Source: Streptomyces sp. NRRL F-2580
GTDB taxonomy: Bacteria > Actinomycetota > Actinomycetes > Streptomycetales > Streptomycetaceae
Length of the DNA: 63,805 nucleotides
Reading direction: 5' to 3'
Assembly: GCF_000720115.1 (NCBI RefSeq)
Contig: NZ_JOIR01000038.1
Coordinates: 1 to 63,805 of the forward strand
The notes under the pieces are model-generated. The model worked only from the letters and a program-made list of their open reading frames with translations. It was not told where the DNA came from and did not search any database. Within the stretch, counting starts at the first letter, position 1. Every line of letters begins with the position of its first letter. The position numbers and the translations under genes were made by a program. Below, piece by piece: positions 8,147 to 17,083 of the stretch.

Positions 8147-8815
8147 GTGGGAGTACTGGGAGAGACCTGGGACTGGCTGGCGAACGGCGCCAACTGGTCG
8201 GGGGAGAGCGGGGTCTGGCACCGGCTCGGTGAGCACGTGTACGTGAGCGGGGTCGCCCTGGCGATCGCCTGCGCGCTGGCGCTGCCGGTCGGCCTGTACC
8301 TCGGCCACCTCGGCAAGGGCGGCGCCCTCGCGATCAACGTCTCCAACATCGGCCGGGCCGTTCCGGTCTTCGCGGTGCTGGCGCTGTTCATGGTCTCCCC
8401 GCTGCGCAACGCCGGCTACGTGCCGACCATCGCCGCGCTGGTGCTGTTCGCCCTCCCGCCGCTGCTGACGAACGCCTACGTCGGCATGCGCGAGGTGGAC
8501 CGCTCGGTGGTGGAGGCCGCCCGGGGCATGGGCATGTCCGGCGGCCAGCTCTTCCTGCGCGTCGAACTCCCGCTCGCGCGCGGCCTGGTGATGACCGGGC
8601 TGCGCTCGGGAGCGGTGCAGGTCATCGCCACGGCCACGATCGCCGCCATGGTCGGCCAGGGCGGCCTCGGCCGGATCATCACGGCCGGGTTCAACACGTA
8701 CAACACCCCGCAGGTCGTCGCGGGCGCCCTGCTGGTGGCGGCGCTCGCCCTGCTGGTCGAGGGCGCGCTGGTGGCGGCGGACCGGCTGCTGCCGCGGGCC
8801 GTGGGGCACCGCTGA
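8147..8815 (+). CDS. quaternary-amine ABC transporter permease 2
   Basis: A 222-residue permease of the OpuCD family with about five to six helices. Its EAA loop is VVEAARGMGMSGGQLF followed by VELPLARG, with the conserved VGQGGLG near the C-terminus. The start is GTG at 8147, directly after the first permease stop. Two different permeases plus one ATPase and one binding protein is the standard OpuC-type composition, so the four genes form a full importer. Confidence 0.9.
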   Translation: MGVLGETWDWLANGANWSGESGVWHRLGEHVYVSGVALAIACALALPVGLYLGHLGKGGALAINVSNIGRAVPVFAVLALFMVSPLRNAGYVPTIAALVLFALPPLLTNAYVGMREVDRSVVEAARGMGMSGGQLFLRVELPLARGLVMTGLRSGAVQVIATATIAAMVGQGGLGRIITAGFNTYNTPQVVAGALLVAALALLVEGALVAADRLLPRAVGHR

Positions 8816-8847
8816 TTCCTGTCCATCGCTCGAAACGGAGTTACTCC

Positions 8848-9825
8848 ATGACCAAGACCACGCGCGTCCTCGGCGCGTCCCTGGGCGTCCTGGCCCTGAC
8901 GGTGTCGCTGGCCGCGTGCGGCGGCGACAGCCTGGAGAAGAGCAAGGACGGCGGTTCGTCCGCCCCGGCCGCGGACGGCAAGGGCAGCCTGGTGATCGGC
9001 GCCGCCGGGTTCACCGAGTCGAACGTGCTGGCGGAGCTGTACGCGCAGGTCCTCAAGGACGCGGGCTACGGCACGTCCGTCAAGACGGTCAACAACCGCG
9101 AGCTGTACGAGCCCTCGCTGGAGAAGGGCGAGATCGACGTCGTCCCGGAGTACGCGGCCACGCTCGCGGAGTTCCTCAACGCCAAGGTGAACGGTCCGAA
9201 GGCGCCCGAGGAGAAGCCGGTGGCGTCGAGCGACGTCTCGGCGACGGTGGCGGCCCTGGAGAAGCTCGCGTCCCCGCTCGGGCTGAAGGCGCTGCCCGCG
9301 GGCGAGGCGGTCGACCAGAACGCATTCGCGGTGACCAAGGAATTCGCCCAGAAGAACAACCTGAAGACCCTTTCCGATCTTGGTAAGTCCGGGCTGAAGG
9401 TGAAGATCGCGGCGGGCGACGAATGCTCCGTACGGCCCTTCTGCGCACCGGGGTTGACGAAGACATACGGAATTCAGGTTTCCGGTATCGACCCGAAGGG
9501 CGTCGGCACCCCGCAGGCCAAGCAGGCCGTCAAGGACGGCGCCGACCAGCTCGTGCTGACCACGACCACGGACGCCACCCTCGACAGCTTCGGCCTGGTC
9601 CTGCTGGAGGACGACAAGAAGCTCCAGAACGCCGACAACGTGCTCCCGGTGGTCAATGCCAAGGACGCCGGCGCCCCCGAGGTCGCGGCCGCCCTCGACA
9701 AGCTGACCAAGCTCCTCACGACGGCCGATCTGGTCGACCTGAACCGGAAGGTGGACGCGGAGCGCGCCAAGCCGGCGGACGTCGCGAAGGCCTACCTGGA
9801 GTCCAAGGGCCTTCTCAAGAAGTAG
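8848..9825 (+). CDS. glycine betaine/choline-type substrate-binding lipoprotein
   Basis: A 325-residue lipoprotein with a lipobox SLAAC and modified Cys24, followed by the OpuAC/QAT-type binding fold. The fold shows the family opening GAAGFTESNVLAELYAQVL and the EVVPEYAATL-like segment, in which aromatic residues normally cage the quaternary ammonium. Start ATG at 8848 with GGAG upstream. It is the last gene of the transporter operon. The exact ligand (glycine betaine, choline or proline betaine) cannot be told from sequence. Confidence 0.88.
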   Translation: MTKTTRVLGASLGVLALTVSLAACGGDSLEKSKDGGSSAPAADGKGSLVIGAAGFTESNVLAELYAQVLKDAGYGTSVKTVNNRELYEPSLEKGEIDVVPEYAATLAEFLNAKVNGPKAPEEKPVASSDVSATVAALEKLASPLGLKALPAGEAVDQNAFAVTKEFAQKNNLKTLSDLGKSGLKVKIAAGDECSVRPFCAPGLTKTYGIQVSGIDPKGVGTPQAKQAVKDGADQLVLTTTTDATLDSFGLVLLEDDKKLQNADNVLPVVNAKDAGAPEVAAALDKLTKLLTTADLVDLNRKVDAERAKPADVAKAYLESKGLLKK

Positions 9826-9933
9826 AAGTCACGGGGGTTGACGGAGGAATGTGGAGTACCTGCCCGGGAAGAGCGGCAAGAGATTGCCGGGCGGGTATCC
9901 CGCTGGACCCCCGCGCCCTGTAAATTTCGGGCC

Positions 9934-10947
9934 ATGCCCCGTGGACGCCACCGCAATCCCGAACCCCTGCACCGGCTGCTCACGCCGACGACCATCGCAG
10001 GTGTGTCCGTCATCAGCGCCGGAGCGGCCTGGCTGCTCGCGGGCCCCGACGACGGCACCGCGCTGAGGCTGCTCGTGGCCCTCACCGCGGCCGCCGGGGT
10101 CGGCGGCGCCGTCGTGATGCGCGCCTGGGACCGTTCGGCGGGCCGCCGCGTCGCGGAGCTCGCCCGCGAGCGGGTCAAGGACGAGTGGCGGACGGACGAG
10201 CGCATAGCCGAGCTCGAATCCGATCTCGAAGAGGCCCGTGTGCTGCGCGGCCGGCTCGACGCCAAGCTGCGCGCCAAGCGGGTCGAACTGGCCGGTCTGC
10301 GGGGCGAGCACGCCGCGCTGCTGCGGCGCTACGCGACGGCCGAGACCGAGCGCGCCAGCGCCCTGGAGGGCCGCCGCCTGCTGGCCATCGAGGCCTCCGC
10401 GGCCCCGGCCGCCGCGCAGAAGGAACTTCCGGCCGTCTCCGAGGAGCGCACCTCGGCGGGCGCGCCCACCTCGGTCGGCTACGCCCGGGCCCACGCGGCC
10501 CTGGGGGCGCTGGCCCGCCGGAAGCAGACGCAGGCGGCCCTGCCCGCGGCCCCCGCCGCGGCACCCTCGGCGCCCGCACCCGCGGTTCCCGCGTCTTCGG
10601 TCCCCGCGTCTTCGGTCCCCGCGCGGCGTCCGGCCGCGGCGGTGGCCCCGTACGCGGCCCAGCGGCGTACGGCCTCACGCGTCGAGGGCGGCTTCGACTT
10701 CTTCGGCACCAAGAACGCGGCGCAGGCCCGCGCGGTGATCGAGGCGGTCCAGAACGAGGACCTGGCCGACGTGGTCGGCGCCGAGGCCCTCGCCGTCCAC
10801 AAGGCGGAGTCCGTGGAGGCCGCCCCCGGGCCGGAGTTCAAGCCGGAGACCGCCGAGACCCGTGCGGTGGGCCAGGTCATCGACCTGACGGCCCACGACG
10901 AGACCGAGCCGATCGACGTGGTCCGGCTGCGCACCGCGATCTCGTAG
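9934..10947 (+). CDS. membrane-anchored coiled-coil protein of unknown function
   Basis: A 337-residue protein with two adjacent hydrophobic segments at about 20-60. A charged coiled coil follows at about 70-150, with heptads rich in Glu, Arg and Leu. After it comes an Ala/Pro-rich linker holding a tandem SSVPA repeat, and a conserved C-terminal block beginning GGFDFFGTKNAAQARA. The ATG at 9934 was preferred to an upstream in-frame ATG at 9838, since that extension is unlike the rest and the spacing favours 9934. No family is recognised. The topology suggests a cytoplasmic scaffold attached to the membrane. Confidence 0.7.
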   Translation: MPRGRHRNPEPLHRLLTPTTIAGVSVISAGAAWLLAGPDDGTALRLLVALTAAAGVGGAVVMRAWDRSAGRRVAELARERVKDEWRTDERIAELESDLEEARVLRGRLDAKLRAKRVELAGLRGEHAALLRRYATAETERASALEGRRLLAIEASAAPAAAQKELPAVSEERTSAGAPTSVGYARAHAALGALARRKQTQAALPAAPAAAPSAPAPAVPASSVPASSVPARRPAAAVAPYAAQRRTASRVEGGFDFFGTKNAAQARAVIEAVQNEDLADVVGAEALAVHKAESVEAAPGPEFKPETAETRAVGQVIDLTAHDETEPIDVVRLRTAIS

Positions 10948-11022
10948 CACCCGCCGACGTCCGGCGCCCCGGGCCCGGCTCCTGGTCGGGCAGGCCGGGG
11001 CGGGTCGGGGCGGGGCAGGGCG

Positions 11023-11238
11023 TCAGAACAGCGGGAGCTGTCCGGGGTGTTCGGGCAGCACGAAGCCGTCCAGCGTCGGCGCGGAGGCGCCGAGCACCAC
11101 CCGGGCCCGGGAGCCGGGGCAGGACACCAGGTCGCCGCGTCCGCGCCCGGCCGGGGGGTCGTGGCGGGCGATCCGGCCGGCGGTGACGGCGCAGTCGCGA
11201 CCGCAGGAGGGGCAGGCCCGACGGGGGGAGTGGGACAT
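11023..11238 (-). CDS. small zinc-ribbon-like protein
   Basis: A 71-residue protein with an N-terminal CPSCGRDC motif and one further Cys (SCPGS), consistent with a small metal-binding ribbon, and a C-terminal LPLF tail. The start MSHSPRRACP was chosen because it begins just before the Cys motif; an in-frame start at 11268 is possible. The function is not known. The stretch 10948-11022 before it is GC-rich with no clear terminator. Confidence 0.55.
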   Translation of the reverse strand: MSHSPRRACPSCGRDCAVTAGRIARHDPPAGRGRGDLVSCPGSRARVVLGASAPTLDGFVLPEHPGQLPLF

Positions 11239-11364
11239 GGCCCCCAGTCTGCCCTGCCCCGCCGACATCAGCCCGGCCGGCCGACGAGCCAGGCCTCGTG
11301 GGCCTGCTGGACCCGGCCCCGGCGGGCGCGGCCCCCGGGAATTACCCGCAGGGCCCCCGGACGC

Positions 11365-12309
11365 TCACGGGCCGGTCCTGCCGAGGGCCGCGACGGCGTC
11401 GACCATCTGGTCCCAGAAGCGCCCCGTGTCGAGGGACACGGCGACCTTCGCGTTGACCGGGCGGTCCAGGTACCGGTGGAGGTCCACGACGGTGGCCCCG
11501 CGCGTGTAGCGGCCGTGCAGTTCCACCGTGACGTTCGCCTCCACGCACTCGACGACGGCCGGGTCGATCACGCGGGCCACGGCGACGGGGTCGTGCAGCG
11601 GGGGGTGGGGCATGTTCCACAGCCGGCTGTACGTCGACGCGAAGTAGGCCAGCAATCCGGCGCAGATGTCGCCGAGTTCGGTGCCGAGGGCTTCGAAGCG
11701 GGCCAGGATCTCGGGCGTGGCCAGGGCCTGGTGGGTGACGTTGAGCCCGCACATGGTCACCGGGACCCCGCTGCGGAAGACGATGTCCGCGGCCTCCGGG
11801 TCGGTGTGGATGTTGAACTCGGACGCCGGGGTGCGGTTGCCCCGCTCCGTGGAGCCCCCCATCAGCACGATCTCGCGGATGCGGGCGGCGCTGTCGGGGT
11901 AGCGGGTCAGCAGCAGGGCGATGTTGGTCAGCGGGGCCGTGGGGACCAGCGTGACCGGCTCCGGGTGGTCCACGAGGATCCGGTGGATGAGTTCCACCGC
12001 GTGCTCGGGGACCAGGTCGACCGTGGGTTCGGGGAACCGCGGTCCGTCCAGCCCGGACGCGCCGTGCACGTCGTCCGCCACGGCCAGCGGCTGGAGCAGC
12101 GGCCGGTCGCACCCGGCGGCGATGGGCACGTCCGTGATCCCGGCGACGGTGCACACCCGGCGGGCGTTGAGGGAGGTCTTCTCCAGCGTCTGGTTGCCGG
12201 CGACCGTGGTGATGGCGAGCAGGTCTACCGCCGGGTTCGCCGCCGCCAGCATGATCGCCAGGGCATCGTCGTGCCCGGGATCGCAGTCGATGATGATCGG
12301 GACGGGCAC
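11365..12309 (-). CDS. inosine-uridine preferring nucleoside hydrolase family protein
   Basis: A 314-residue enzyme of the IunH/RihA family, hydrolysing the N-glycosidic bond of ribonucleosides to free base and ribose. The Ca-binding signature DCDPGHDDA is at residues 8-16. A second active-site block HDPVAV, holding the catalytic His and a Ca-ligand Asp, lies near residue 235. Length and start are typical. It probably acts in cytoplasmic nucleoside salvage, with base specificity unknown. It lies on the same strand as the NuoD-like gene, with 66 bases between them. Confidence 0.88.
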   Translation of the reverse strand: MPVPIIIDCDPGHDDALAIMLAAANPAVDLLAITTVAGNQTLEKTSLNARRVCTVAGITDVPIAAGCDRPLLQPLAVADDVHGASGLDGPRFPEPTVDLVPEHAVELIHRILVDHPEPVTLVPTAPLTNIALLLTRYPDSAARIREIVLMGGSTERGNRTPASEFNIHTDPEAADIVFRSGVPVTMCGLNVTHQALATPEILARFEALGTELGDICAGLLAYFASTYSRLWNMPHPPLHDPVAVARVIDPAVVECVEANVTVELHGRYTRGATVVDLHRYLDRPVNAKVAVSLDTGRFWDQMVDAVAALGRTGP

Positions 12310-12375
12310 GGGCGACCTCCTCGTCGGACTGCGGACCCCACCCAGTCTGCCGCCGGAGAGCCGCTCGCGGGGTCC

Positions 12376-13518
12376 CTACTTGTCGATGTCCCCGACCACG
12401 AAGAACAGCGAGCCCAGGATCGCCACCATGTCCGCGACGAGCTGCCCCGGCAGCAGTACGGCCAGGGCCTGGATGTTGTTGTACGAGGCGCTGCGCAGCT
12501 TCAGCCGGTACGGGGTCTTCTCGCCCTTCGAGACGAGGTAGTAGCCGTTGATGCCGAGCGGGTTCTCGGTCCAGGCGTACGTGTGGCCCTCGGGCGCCTT
12601 CAGTACCTTGGGCAGCCGCTGGTTGACCGGCCCCGGCGGCAGCTCCGCCATCCGGTCCAGGCAGGCCACGGCCAGGTCGAGCGCGTTGTGGGTCTGGTCC
12701 AGCAGGCACTCGAAGCGGGCCAGGCAGTCGCCCTCGGTGCGGGTGACGACCTTCAGGACGTCCTGCAGCTCGCCGTAGGCCAGGTACGGCTCGTCGCGGC
12801 GCAGGTCGAAGTCGACGCCGGAGGCGCGGGCGATCGGGCCGGAGACCCCGTACGCGTGCACCGCCTCGGCGGACAGGACGCCGACGCCGCGCGTGCGGGC
12901 GCGGAAGATCTCGTTGCCGTGGACCAGCTTGTCGTAGACGTCCATGCGGGTGCGGACGTCGGCGATCGCGGCGCGGGCCCGGCCGAGCCAGCCGGCCGGG
13001 AGGTCCTCCTTGAGGCCGCCGACGCGGTTGAACATGTAGTGCATGCGGCCGCCGGAGATCTCCTCCATGACGGCCTGGAGCTCCTCGCGCTCGCGGAACG
13101 CGTGGAAGATCGGGGTGATCCCACCCAGTTCGAGGGGGTACGAGCCGAGGAACATCAGGTGGTTCAGCACCCGGTTCAGCTCGGCGAGCAGGGTCCGCAT
13201 CCACACGGCCCGCTCGGGGACCTCCATGCCGAGCATCCGCTCGACGGCCATGACCACACCGAGCTCGTTGGAGAACGCGGACAGCCAGTCGTGGCGGTTC
13301 GCGAGCATCACGATCTGCCGGTAGTCGCGGGCCTCGAAGAGCTTCTCGGCGCCGCGGTGCATGTAGCCGACCACGGGCTCGGCGCTGACGATCCGCTCGC
13401 CGTCCAGGACGAGGCGCAGGCGCAGCACGCCGTGCGTGGAAGGGTGCTGGGGGCCGATGTTGAGCACCATGTCGGTGCTCTCCGCCGCTCCGCCGATGCC
13501 GACCGTGGTCTCCGTCAT
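12376..13518 (-). CDS. orphan NuoD-like protein (complex I 49-kDa subunit paralogue)
   Basis: A 380-residue homologue of the NADH-quinone oxidoreductase D subunit, which forms half of the quinone pocket. The hallmark [10 protein letters not shown] (22-31), HRGAEKL (54-60) and a C-terminal VGDIDK are present, and His29 matches quinone-site His38 of Thermus Nqo4. However, the strictly used Tyr (Tyr87 of Thermus, in MDYLHS) aligns with Trp78 here (HDWLSA). No other nuo genes are nearby. Streptomyces coelicolor carries a comparable stand-alone copy (nuoD2). It may be a divergent or non-canonical paralogue rather than part of complex I. ATG at 13518 with a GACAAT -10-like box 7 bases upstream, suggesting leaderless expression. 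Confidence 0.85.
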   Translation of the reverse strand: MTETTVGIGGAAESTDMVLNIGPQHPSTHGVLRLRLVLDGERIVSAEPVVGYMHRGAEKLFEARDYRQIVMLANRHDWLSAFSNELGVVMAVERMLGMEVPERAVWMRTLLAELNRVLNHLMFLGSYPLELGGITPIFHAFREREELQAVMEEISGGRMHYMFNRVGGLKEDLPAGWLGRARAAIADVRTRMDVYDKLVHGNEIFRARTRGVGVLSAEAVHAYGVSGPIARASGVDFDLRRDEPYLAYGELQDVLKVVTRTEGDCLARFECLLDQTHNALDLAVACLDRMAELPPGPVNQRLPKVLKAPEGHTYAWTENPLGINGYYLVSKGEKTPYRLKLRSASYNNIQALAVLLPGQLVADMVAILGSLFFVVGDIDK

Positions 13519-13539
13519 GCGGGCATTGTCTCAGCCGAA

Positions 13540-13609
13540 GGGGGTGGCTTGCCGCTCGGGCCGGATCAGGGAGCCGCCGCGAGCCCGGCCCGAGCGGCAA
13601 GCCACCCCC
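13540..13609. repeat. 25-bp perfect inverted repeat in a divergent promoter region
   Basis: Left arm 13540-13564, right arm 13585-13609, with all 25 positions complementary and a 20-base spacer. It fills 70 of the 104 bases between the divergent NuoD-like gene and the PH-domain gene. The right arm ends 13 bases before the PH gene ATG. It could be a double operator, a cruciform or a transcription insulator. As a simple terminator it would be misplaced. Confidence 0.9.
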
Positions 13610-13622
13610 CTACGCTTGGTGG

Positions 13623-14114
13623 ATGGAAACGGGGACAGAGGGTGAGACGGGTGGGCCCGTGTGGGTGGGGCTGCCGGGCGGGCTGCTCACTCTGCGGCGG
13701 CTGCTGCTGGTGATCTGGGCGACGGGGTTCGCCGTCGTGACCGCCGTCGTACTGGGGCTGACGGTCGGCCCGTGGTGGGCGGCCGTCGGGGTGGTGTGGC
13801 TCGCCGTCCTGGGCTGGGGATGGGTGCTCCTCGGCCGGAACTGGCGGTCCTGGCGGTACGCCGAGCGGGCGGACGACCTGCTGATCAGCCGCGGGGTGCT
13901 GTGGCGGGAGGAGACCGTGGTCCCGTACGGGCGGATGCAGCTGGTCGAGGTCACCTCGGGCCCGCTGGAGCGGCGCTTCGGGCTGGCCTCCCTCCAGCTG
14001 CACACGGCGGCGGCGGCCACCGACGCCAAGATCCCGGGCCTGGCGCCGGCCGAGGCGGAGCGGCTGCGCGACCGCCTCACCGCCCTCGGCGAGGCAAGGT
14101 CGGCGGGCCTGTGA
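13623..14114 (+). CDS. bacterial PH-domain (DUF304/YdbS-like) membrane protein
   Basis: A 163-residue protein with two N-terminal membrane helices (about 24-48 and 50-70), followed by a bacterial pleckstrin-homology domain. Its typical strand pattern is ISRGVLWREETVVPYGRMQLVEV, then a later segment PLERRFGLASLQLHTA. The family role is poorly known; such pairs are linked to envelope stress and export in other bacteria. It overlaps the next PH gene by four bases (GTGA), so the two are translationally coupled. ATG 13623 follows a TACGCT -10-like box at about 13611, suggesting leaderless transcription. Confidence 0.85.
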   Translation: METGTEGETGGPVWVGLPGGLLTLRRLLLVIWATGFAVVTAVVLGLTVGPWWAAVGVVWLAVLGWGWVLLGRNWRSWRYAERADDLLISRGVLWREETVVPYGRMQLVEVTSGPLERRFGLASLQLHTAAAATDAKIPGLAPAEAERLRDRLTALGEARSAGL

Positions 14115-15556
14115 CCGCCGGTCCGGCGGGCGGCGACCCGCTGACCCCCGCACCCGCTGTCGCCCCCGCACCCGCTCCCGCACCCGCTCCCGCACCCGCA
14201 CCCGCTCCCGCTCCCGCTCCCGCCTCCGCTGCCGCATCCGGCGTCGAGCCCGGCGCAGGCGGACGGCGGCTGCACCCCTTCACGCCGCTGCGCCGCGCCT
14301 GGGTGCCGATCGCCGCGACCGTCGGCGTGGTCGCCCAGCAGGGCGACCAGGCCCAGAAGTGGGTCGCGGACCTGTCCGTCCTGCTCCGGCTGCTGGCGCT
14401 GGCCGCCATCATCCTCGTGTTCGCCGTGTACGGCTTCCTGAGCTGGTGGTTCACCCACTACGCCGTGACCGACACCGAACTGCGCATCCGCACCGGACTG
14501 GTCTTCCGCCGCACCGCGCACATCCGCCTCGACCGCCTCCAGGCCGTGGACGTCACCCGCCCGCTGCTGGCCCGCCTGACCGGTGTCGCCAGCCTGCGCC
14601 TCGACGTCATCGGCACCGATGACAAGGACCAGCTGTCCTTCCTCGGCGAGGAGGAGGCCGTCGCCCTGCGCGCCGAACTCCTCGCCCGCGCGGCGGGCTT
14701 CGCCCCCGAGGAGGCGGTGCGCCTGGGCGAGGCCCCCGACACGGAGCTGCTGCGCGTGAGCCCGCGCGAGCTCGTCGTGTCGCTGCTGCTCAGCCTCGGC
14801 GTCCTCGGCGCGCTCGCGGCCGGGATCGTCGGGCCGGTGGCCGTGTGGTGGTTCAGCTCCAGCCCGTGGGCGGCGGTCGTCGCCCTCCTCCCGCTGCTCG
14901 GCGCGGTCTGGGCGGGCACCGCCGGCCGCTTCCTCGCGGAGTACGACTGGCGGGTCGCGGAGTCCCCGGACGGGCTGCGCCTGGACCACGGAATGCTGGA
15001 CCGGGCCCACGAGACCGTGCCGCCGGGGCGCGTGCAGACCGTACGGATCGTGGAGCCGCTGCTGTGGCGGCGGCGCGACCGGGTCCGCGTGGAGCTGGCC
15101 GTGGCGGGTTCGAAGAACGAGGTCCTGGTCCCGGTGGCCTCGCGGGCCGCCGCGTACGCCGTGATCGCCCGGGTGCTGCCCGGGGTGGACCTGGCGGCCC
15201 TGGCCTTCTCCGGCTCCCCGCGGGCCGGCTCGCGCTGGGTGGTCCCGGTGTGGTGGAAGGGCTACGCGCTGGCCGTCTCCCCGGAGGTGTTCGCCGCCCG
15301 GCACGGCCGCCTGTGCCGCCGTACGGAGATCGTCCCGCACGCCAAGGTGCAGAGCGTCCGCCTCGGCCAGGGCCCGTGGGCCCGCGCGGGCGGTCTCGCC
15401 GACGTGCACGTGGACACCGGCGCGAACGGTACGGTCACGGCCCGGCTGCGGGCGGCGGACGAAGCCGCCGCCCTGCTGGCCGCCCAGGCCGTCCGCGCCC
15501 GCACCTCCCGCGCCTCGGCCCGCCCGGACCGCTGGATGACACGGCCGGGCGCGTGA
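14111..15556 (+). CDS. multi-PH-domain (YdbT-like) membrane protein
   Basis: A 481-residue partner of the preceding protein. The N-terminus is a long run of alternating Pro-Ala (about residues 15-40, coded by 14150-14225). Four hydrophobic helices then alternate with three DUF304 PH-like domains, each showing the pattern LR(I/L)xxGL ... HIRLDRLQAVDV or the like. GTG at 14111 overlaps the preceding stop. The architecture matches the YdbS-YdbT type pair. The (PA)n segment is encoded by a short repeated DNA sequence and may vary in length between strains. Confidence 0.85.
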   Translation: MTAGPAGGDPLTPAPAVAPAPAPAPAPAPAPAPAPAPASAAASGVEPGAGGRRLHPFTPLRRAWVPIAATVGVVAQQGDQAQKWVADLSVLLRLLALAAIILVFAVYGFLSWWFTHYAVTDTELRIRTGLVFRRTAHIRLDRLQAVDVTRPLLARLTGVASLRLDVIGTDDKDQLSFLGEEEAVALRAELLARAAGFAPEEAVRLGEAPDTELLRVSPRELVVSLLLSLGVLGALAAGIVGPVAVWWFSSSPWAAVVALLPLLGAVWAGTAGRFLAEYDWRVAESPDGLRLDHGMLDRAHETVPPGRVQTVRIVEPLLWRRRDRVRVELAVAGSKNEVLVPVASRAAAYAVIARVLPGVDLAALAFSGSPRAGSRWVVPVWWKGYALAVSPEVFAARHGRLCRRTEIVPHAKVQSVRLGQGPWARAGGLADVHVDTGANGTVTARLRAADEAAALLAAQAVRARTSRASARPDRWMTRPGA

Positions 15557-15602
15557 GCCGCCGGACGCGTGAGCCGGACGGGGGGCCGACTGCGGCACAC
15601 GA

Positions 15603-15683
15603 GGTAACTGTGTGATTACCAGAAGAGCTCATTGGTGACTCCGGGTAGCGAAGGGGGCGACGGATCCTCGACCTGATCCGTCG
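15603..15683 (+). promoter_or_regulatory. structured leader of the RTX-like gene
   Basis: Two dyads precede the secreted-protein gene. GGTAA and TTACC flank an 8-base centre at 15603-15620. A perfect 9-bp hairpin lies at 15658-15666 with 15675-15683, 25 bases before the ATG. No known riboswitch class was recognised. Confidence 0.35.
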
Positions 15684-15708
15684 TCAGCAACCCCAAGGGA
15701 CAACACTG

Positions 15709-16329
15709 ATGAACCCGAACACCTCACGGCTCCTGCGCCTCGCGCGACTGGCCGCCCCCGCCGCGGCGGCGCTCGCGATGACGATGGCCTTCGCCGGCCC
15801 CGCGGCCGCCGATCCCTCGTTCGTGACGCGGTCGGGCGGCGAGGTCCGCTTCGCGGCCCTGCCCGGCGAGCAGAACACCGTGACCTTCAGCATCGGGAGC
15901 GGCGGCGTCGTCACCGTCACCGACTCGACGAGCACGATCACGGCCGGCCCCGGCTGTGTCCAGCAGGGACCCAACGCCGTCCGCTGCGGTGTGCTCACCG
16001 GGCTGACCCGCATCCAGGCCACCCTGGGCAACGGGAACGACGTCGCGACCAACAACACCCCGGTTCCGTCCGACATGGACGGCGGATCGGGCGAGGACCG
16101 GCTGATCGGCGGCACCGCCGCCGACCGCCTCACCGACTCCGACGGCTGGAACGCCAACACCGCCGGCACCACCACCTTCGAGGGCGGCGGCGGCAACGAC
16201 ACCCTCGTCAGCAAGAACGGCGGCTTCGACCGGATCACCTGCGGTACGGGCTTCGACATCCTCGTGGCCGACCAGGCGGCCCTCGACACCCTCCCGGCCG
16301 GCTCGGGCTGCGAATTCGTCATCCGCTAA
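15709..16329 (+). CDS. secreted RTX-like (hemolysin-type calcium-binding) protein
   Basis: A 206-residue exported protein. An Arg-rich n-region, a hydrophobic stretch and an AAADP-type cleavage site lie near residue 34. The mature part contains RTX-like nonapeptides: GGSGEDRLIGGTAADRL at about 125-141 and GGGGNDTLVSKNGGFDRI at about 163-180. These repeats would fold into a Ca-binding beta-roll. No catalytic domain is visible. Two Cys pairs may form disulfides. The function is unknown; similar small beta-roll proteins are common in Streptomyces secretomes. It follows a leader with two dyads. Confidence 0.75.
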   Translation: MNPNTSRLLRLARLAAPAAAALAMTMAFAGPAAADPSFVTRSGGEVRFAALPGEQNTVTFSIGSGGVVTVTDSTSTITAGPGCVQQGPNAVRCGVLTGLTRIQATLGNGNDVATNNTPVPSDMDGGSGEDRLIGGTAADRLTDSDGWNANTAGTTTFEGGGGNDTLVSKNGGFDRITCGTGFDILVADQAALDTLPAGSGCEFVIR

Positions 16330-16345
16330 GCCGGCGCGGCCACGG

Positions 16346-16377
16346 GTTCCCCTCGGGCCGGGCGGCCCGGGGGGAAC
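16346..16377. terminator. bidirectional terminator
   Basis: A 14-bp stem (16346-16359 with 16364-16377) with a single G-T type mismatch and a short loop, between the RTX-like gene and the convergent response-regulator gene. Confidence 0.75.
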
Positions 16378-16391
16378 ACCCGAGGACGGCG

Positions 16392-17066
16392 CTAGCCCGC
16401 GCCGCCGCCCGCGCGGACCAGGCCCGTCTCGTACGCCAGGACCACCACCTGGACGCGGTCGCGCAGCCCCAGCTTCGTCAGGATGCGGCCCACGTGGGTC
16501 TTCACGGTCGCCTCCGACAGGACCAGCCGGGCCGCGATCTCCCCGTTCGACAGCCCCTGGGCCACCAGCAGCATGACCTCGCGCTCGCGCTCCGTCAGCC
16601 GCTCGATCTCCTTGTTCTGCGGCTCCTGCGTGGTCGTCGGCAGCATCGGCGCGAAGCGGTCCAGCAGCCGCCGCGTCGTGGACGGGGCGACCACCGCGTC
16701 CCCGCTGTGCACCGAGCGGATGGCCGCCAGCAGTTCGGCCGGCGGGACGTCCTTCAGCATGAAGCCGCTCGCCCCGGCCTTCAGGCCCGAGAAGGCGTAC
16801 TCGTCCAGGTCGAAGGTGGTCAGGATGATGACCTTGGGGTGCTCCTCCGGCTCGCAGATCCGCCGCGTCGCCTCGACACCGTCCAGCCTCGGCATGCGGA
16901 CGTCCATCAGCACCACGTCCACCTTCGTGGCCCGCAGCACCTCCAGCGCCTCCAGGCCGTCGCCCGCTTCGGCGACGACCTCCATGTCCGGCTGGGCGGC
17001 GAGCACCATCCGGAAGCCGGTGCGCAGCAGCACCTGGTCATCGACCAGCATCACTCGGATGGACAT
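16392..17066 (-). CDS. NarL/LuxR-family response regulator
   Basis: A 224-residue response regulator. The receiver domain is residues 1-120 with acidic pair Asp9-Asp10, phospho-acceptor Asp55 in VVLMDVRMP and the conserved Lys in FMLKD. The C-terminal LuxR-type HTH (about 155-215) includes LTEREREVMLLVAQGLSNGEIA. It lies 17 bases after its partner sensor kinase in a minus-strand operon. The signal and target genes are not evident. The palindrome at 18331-18342 upstream of the kinase is a possible autoregulatory site. Confidence 0.92.
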   Translation of the reverse strand: MSIRVMLVDDQVLLRTGFRMVLAAQPDMEVVAEAGDGLEALEVLRATKVDVVLMDVRMPRLDGVEATRRICEPEEHPKVIILTTFDLDEYAFSGLKAGASGFMLKDVPPAELLAAIRSVHSGDAVVAPSTTRRLLDRFAPMLPTTTQEPQNKEIERLTEREREVMLLVAQGLSNGEIAARLVLSEATVKTHVGRILTKLGLRDRVQVVVLAYETGLVRAGGGAG

Positions 17067-17083
17067 CAGTTACCTCGTCCTCG

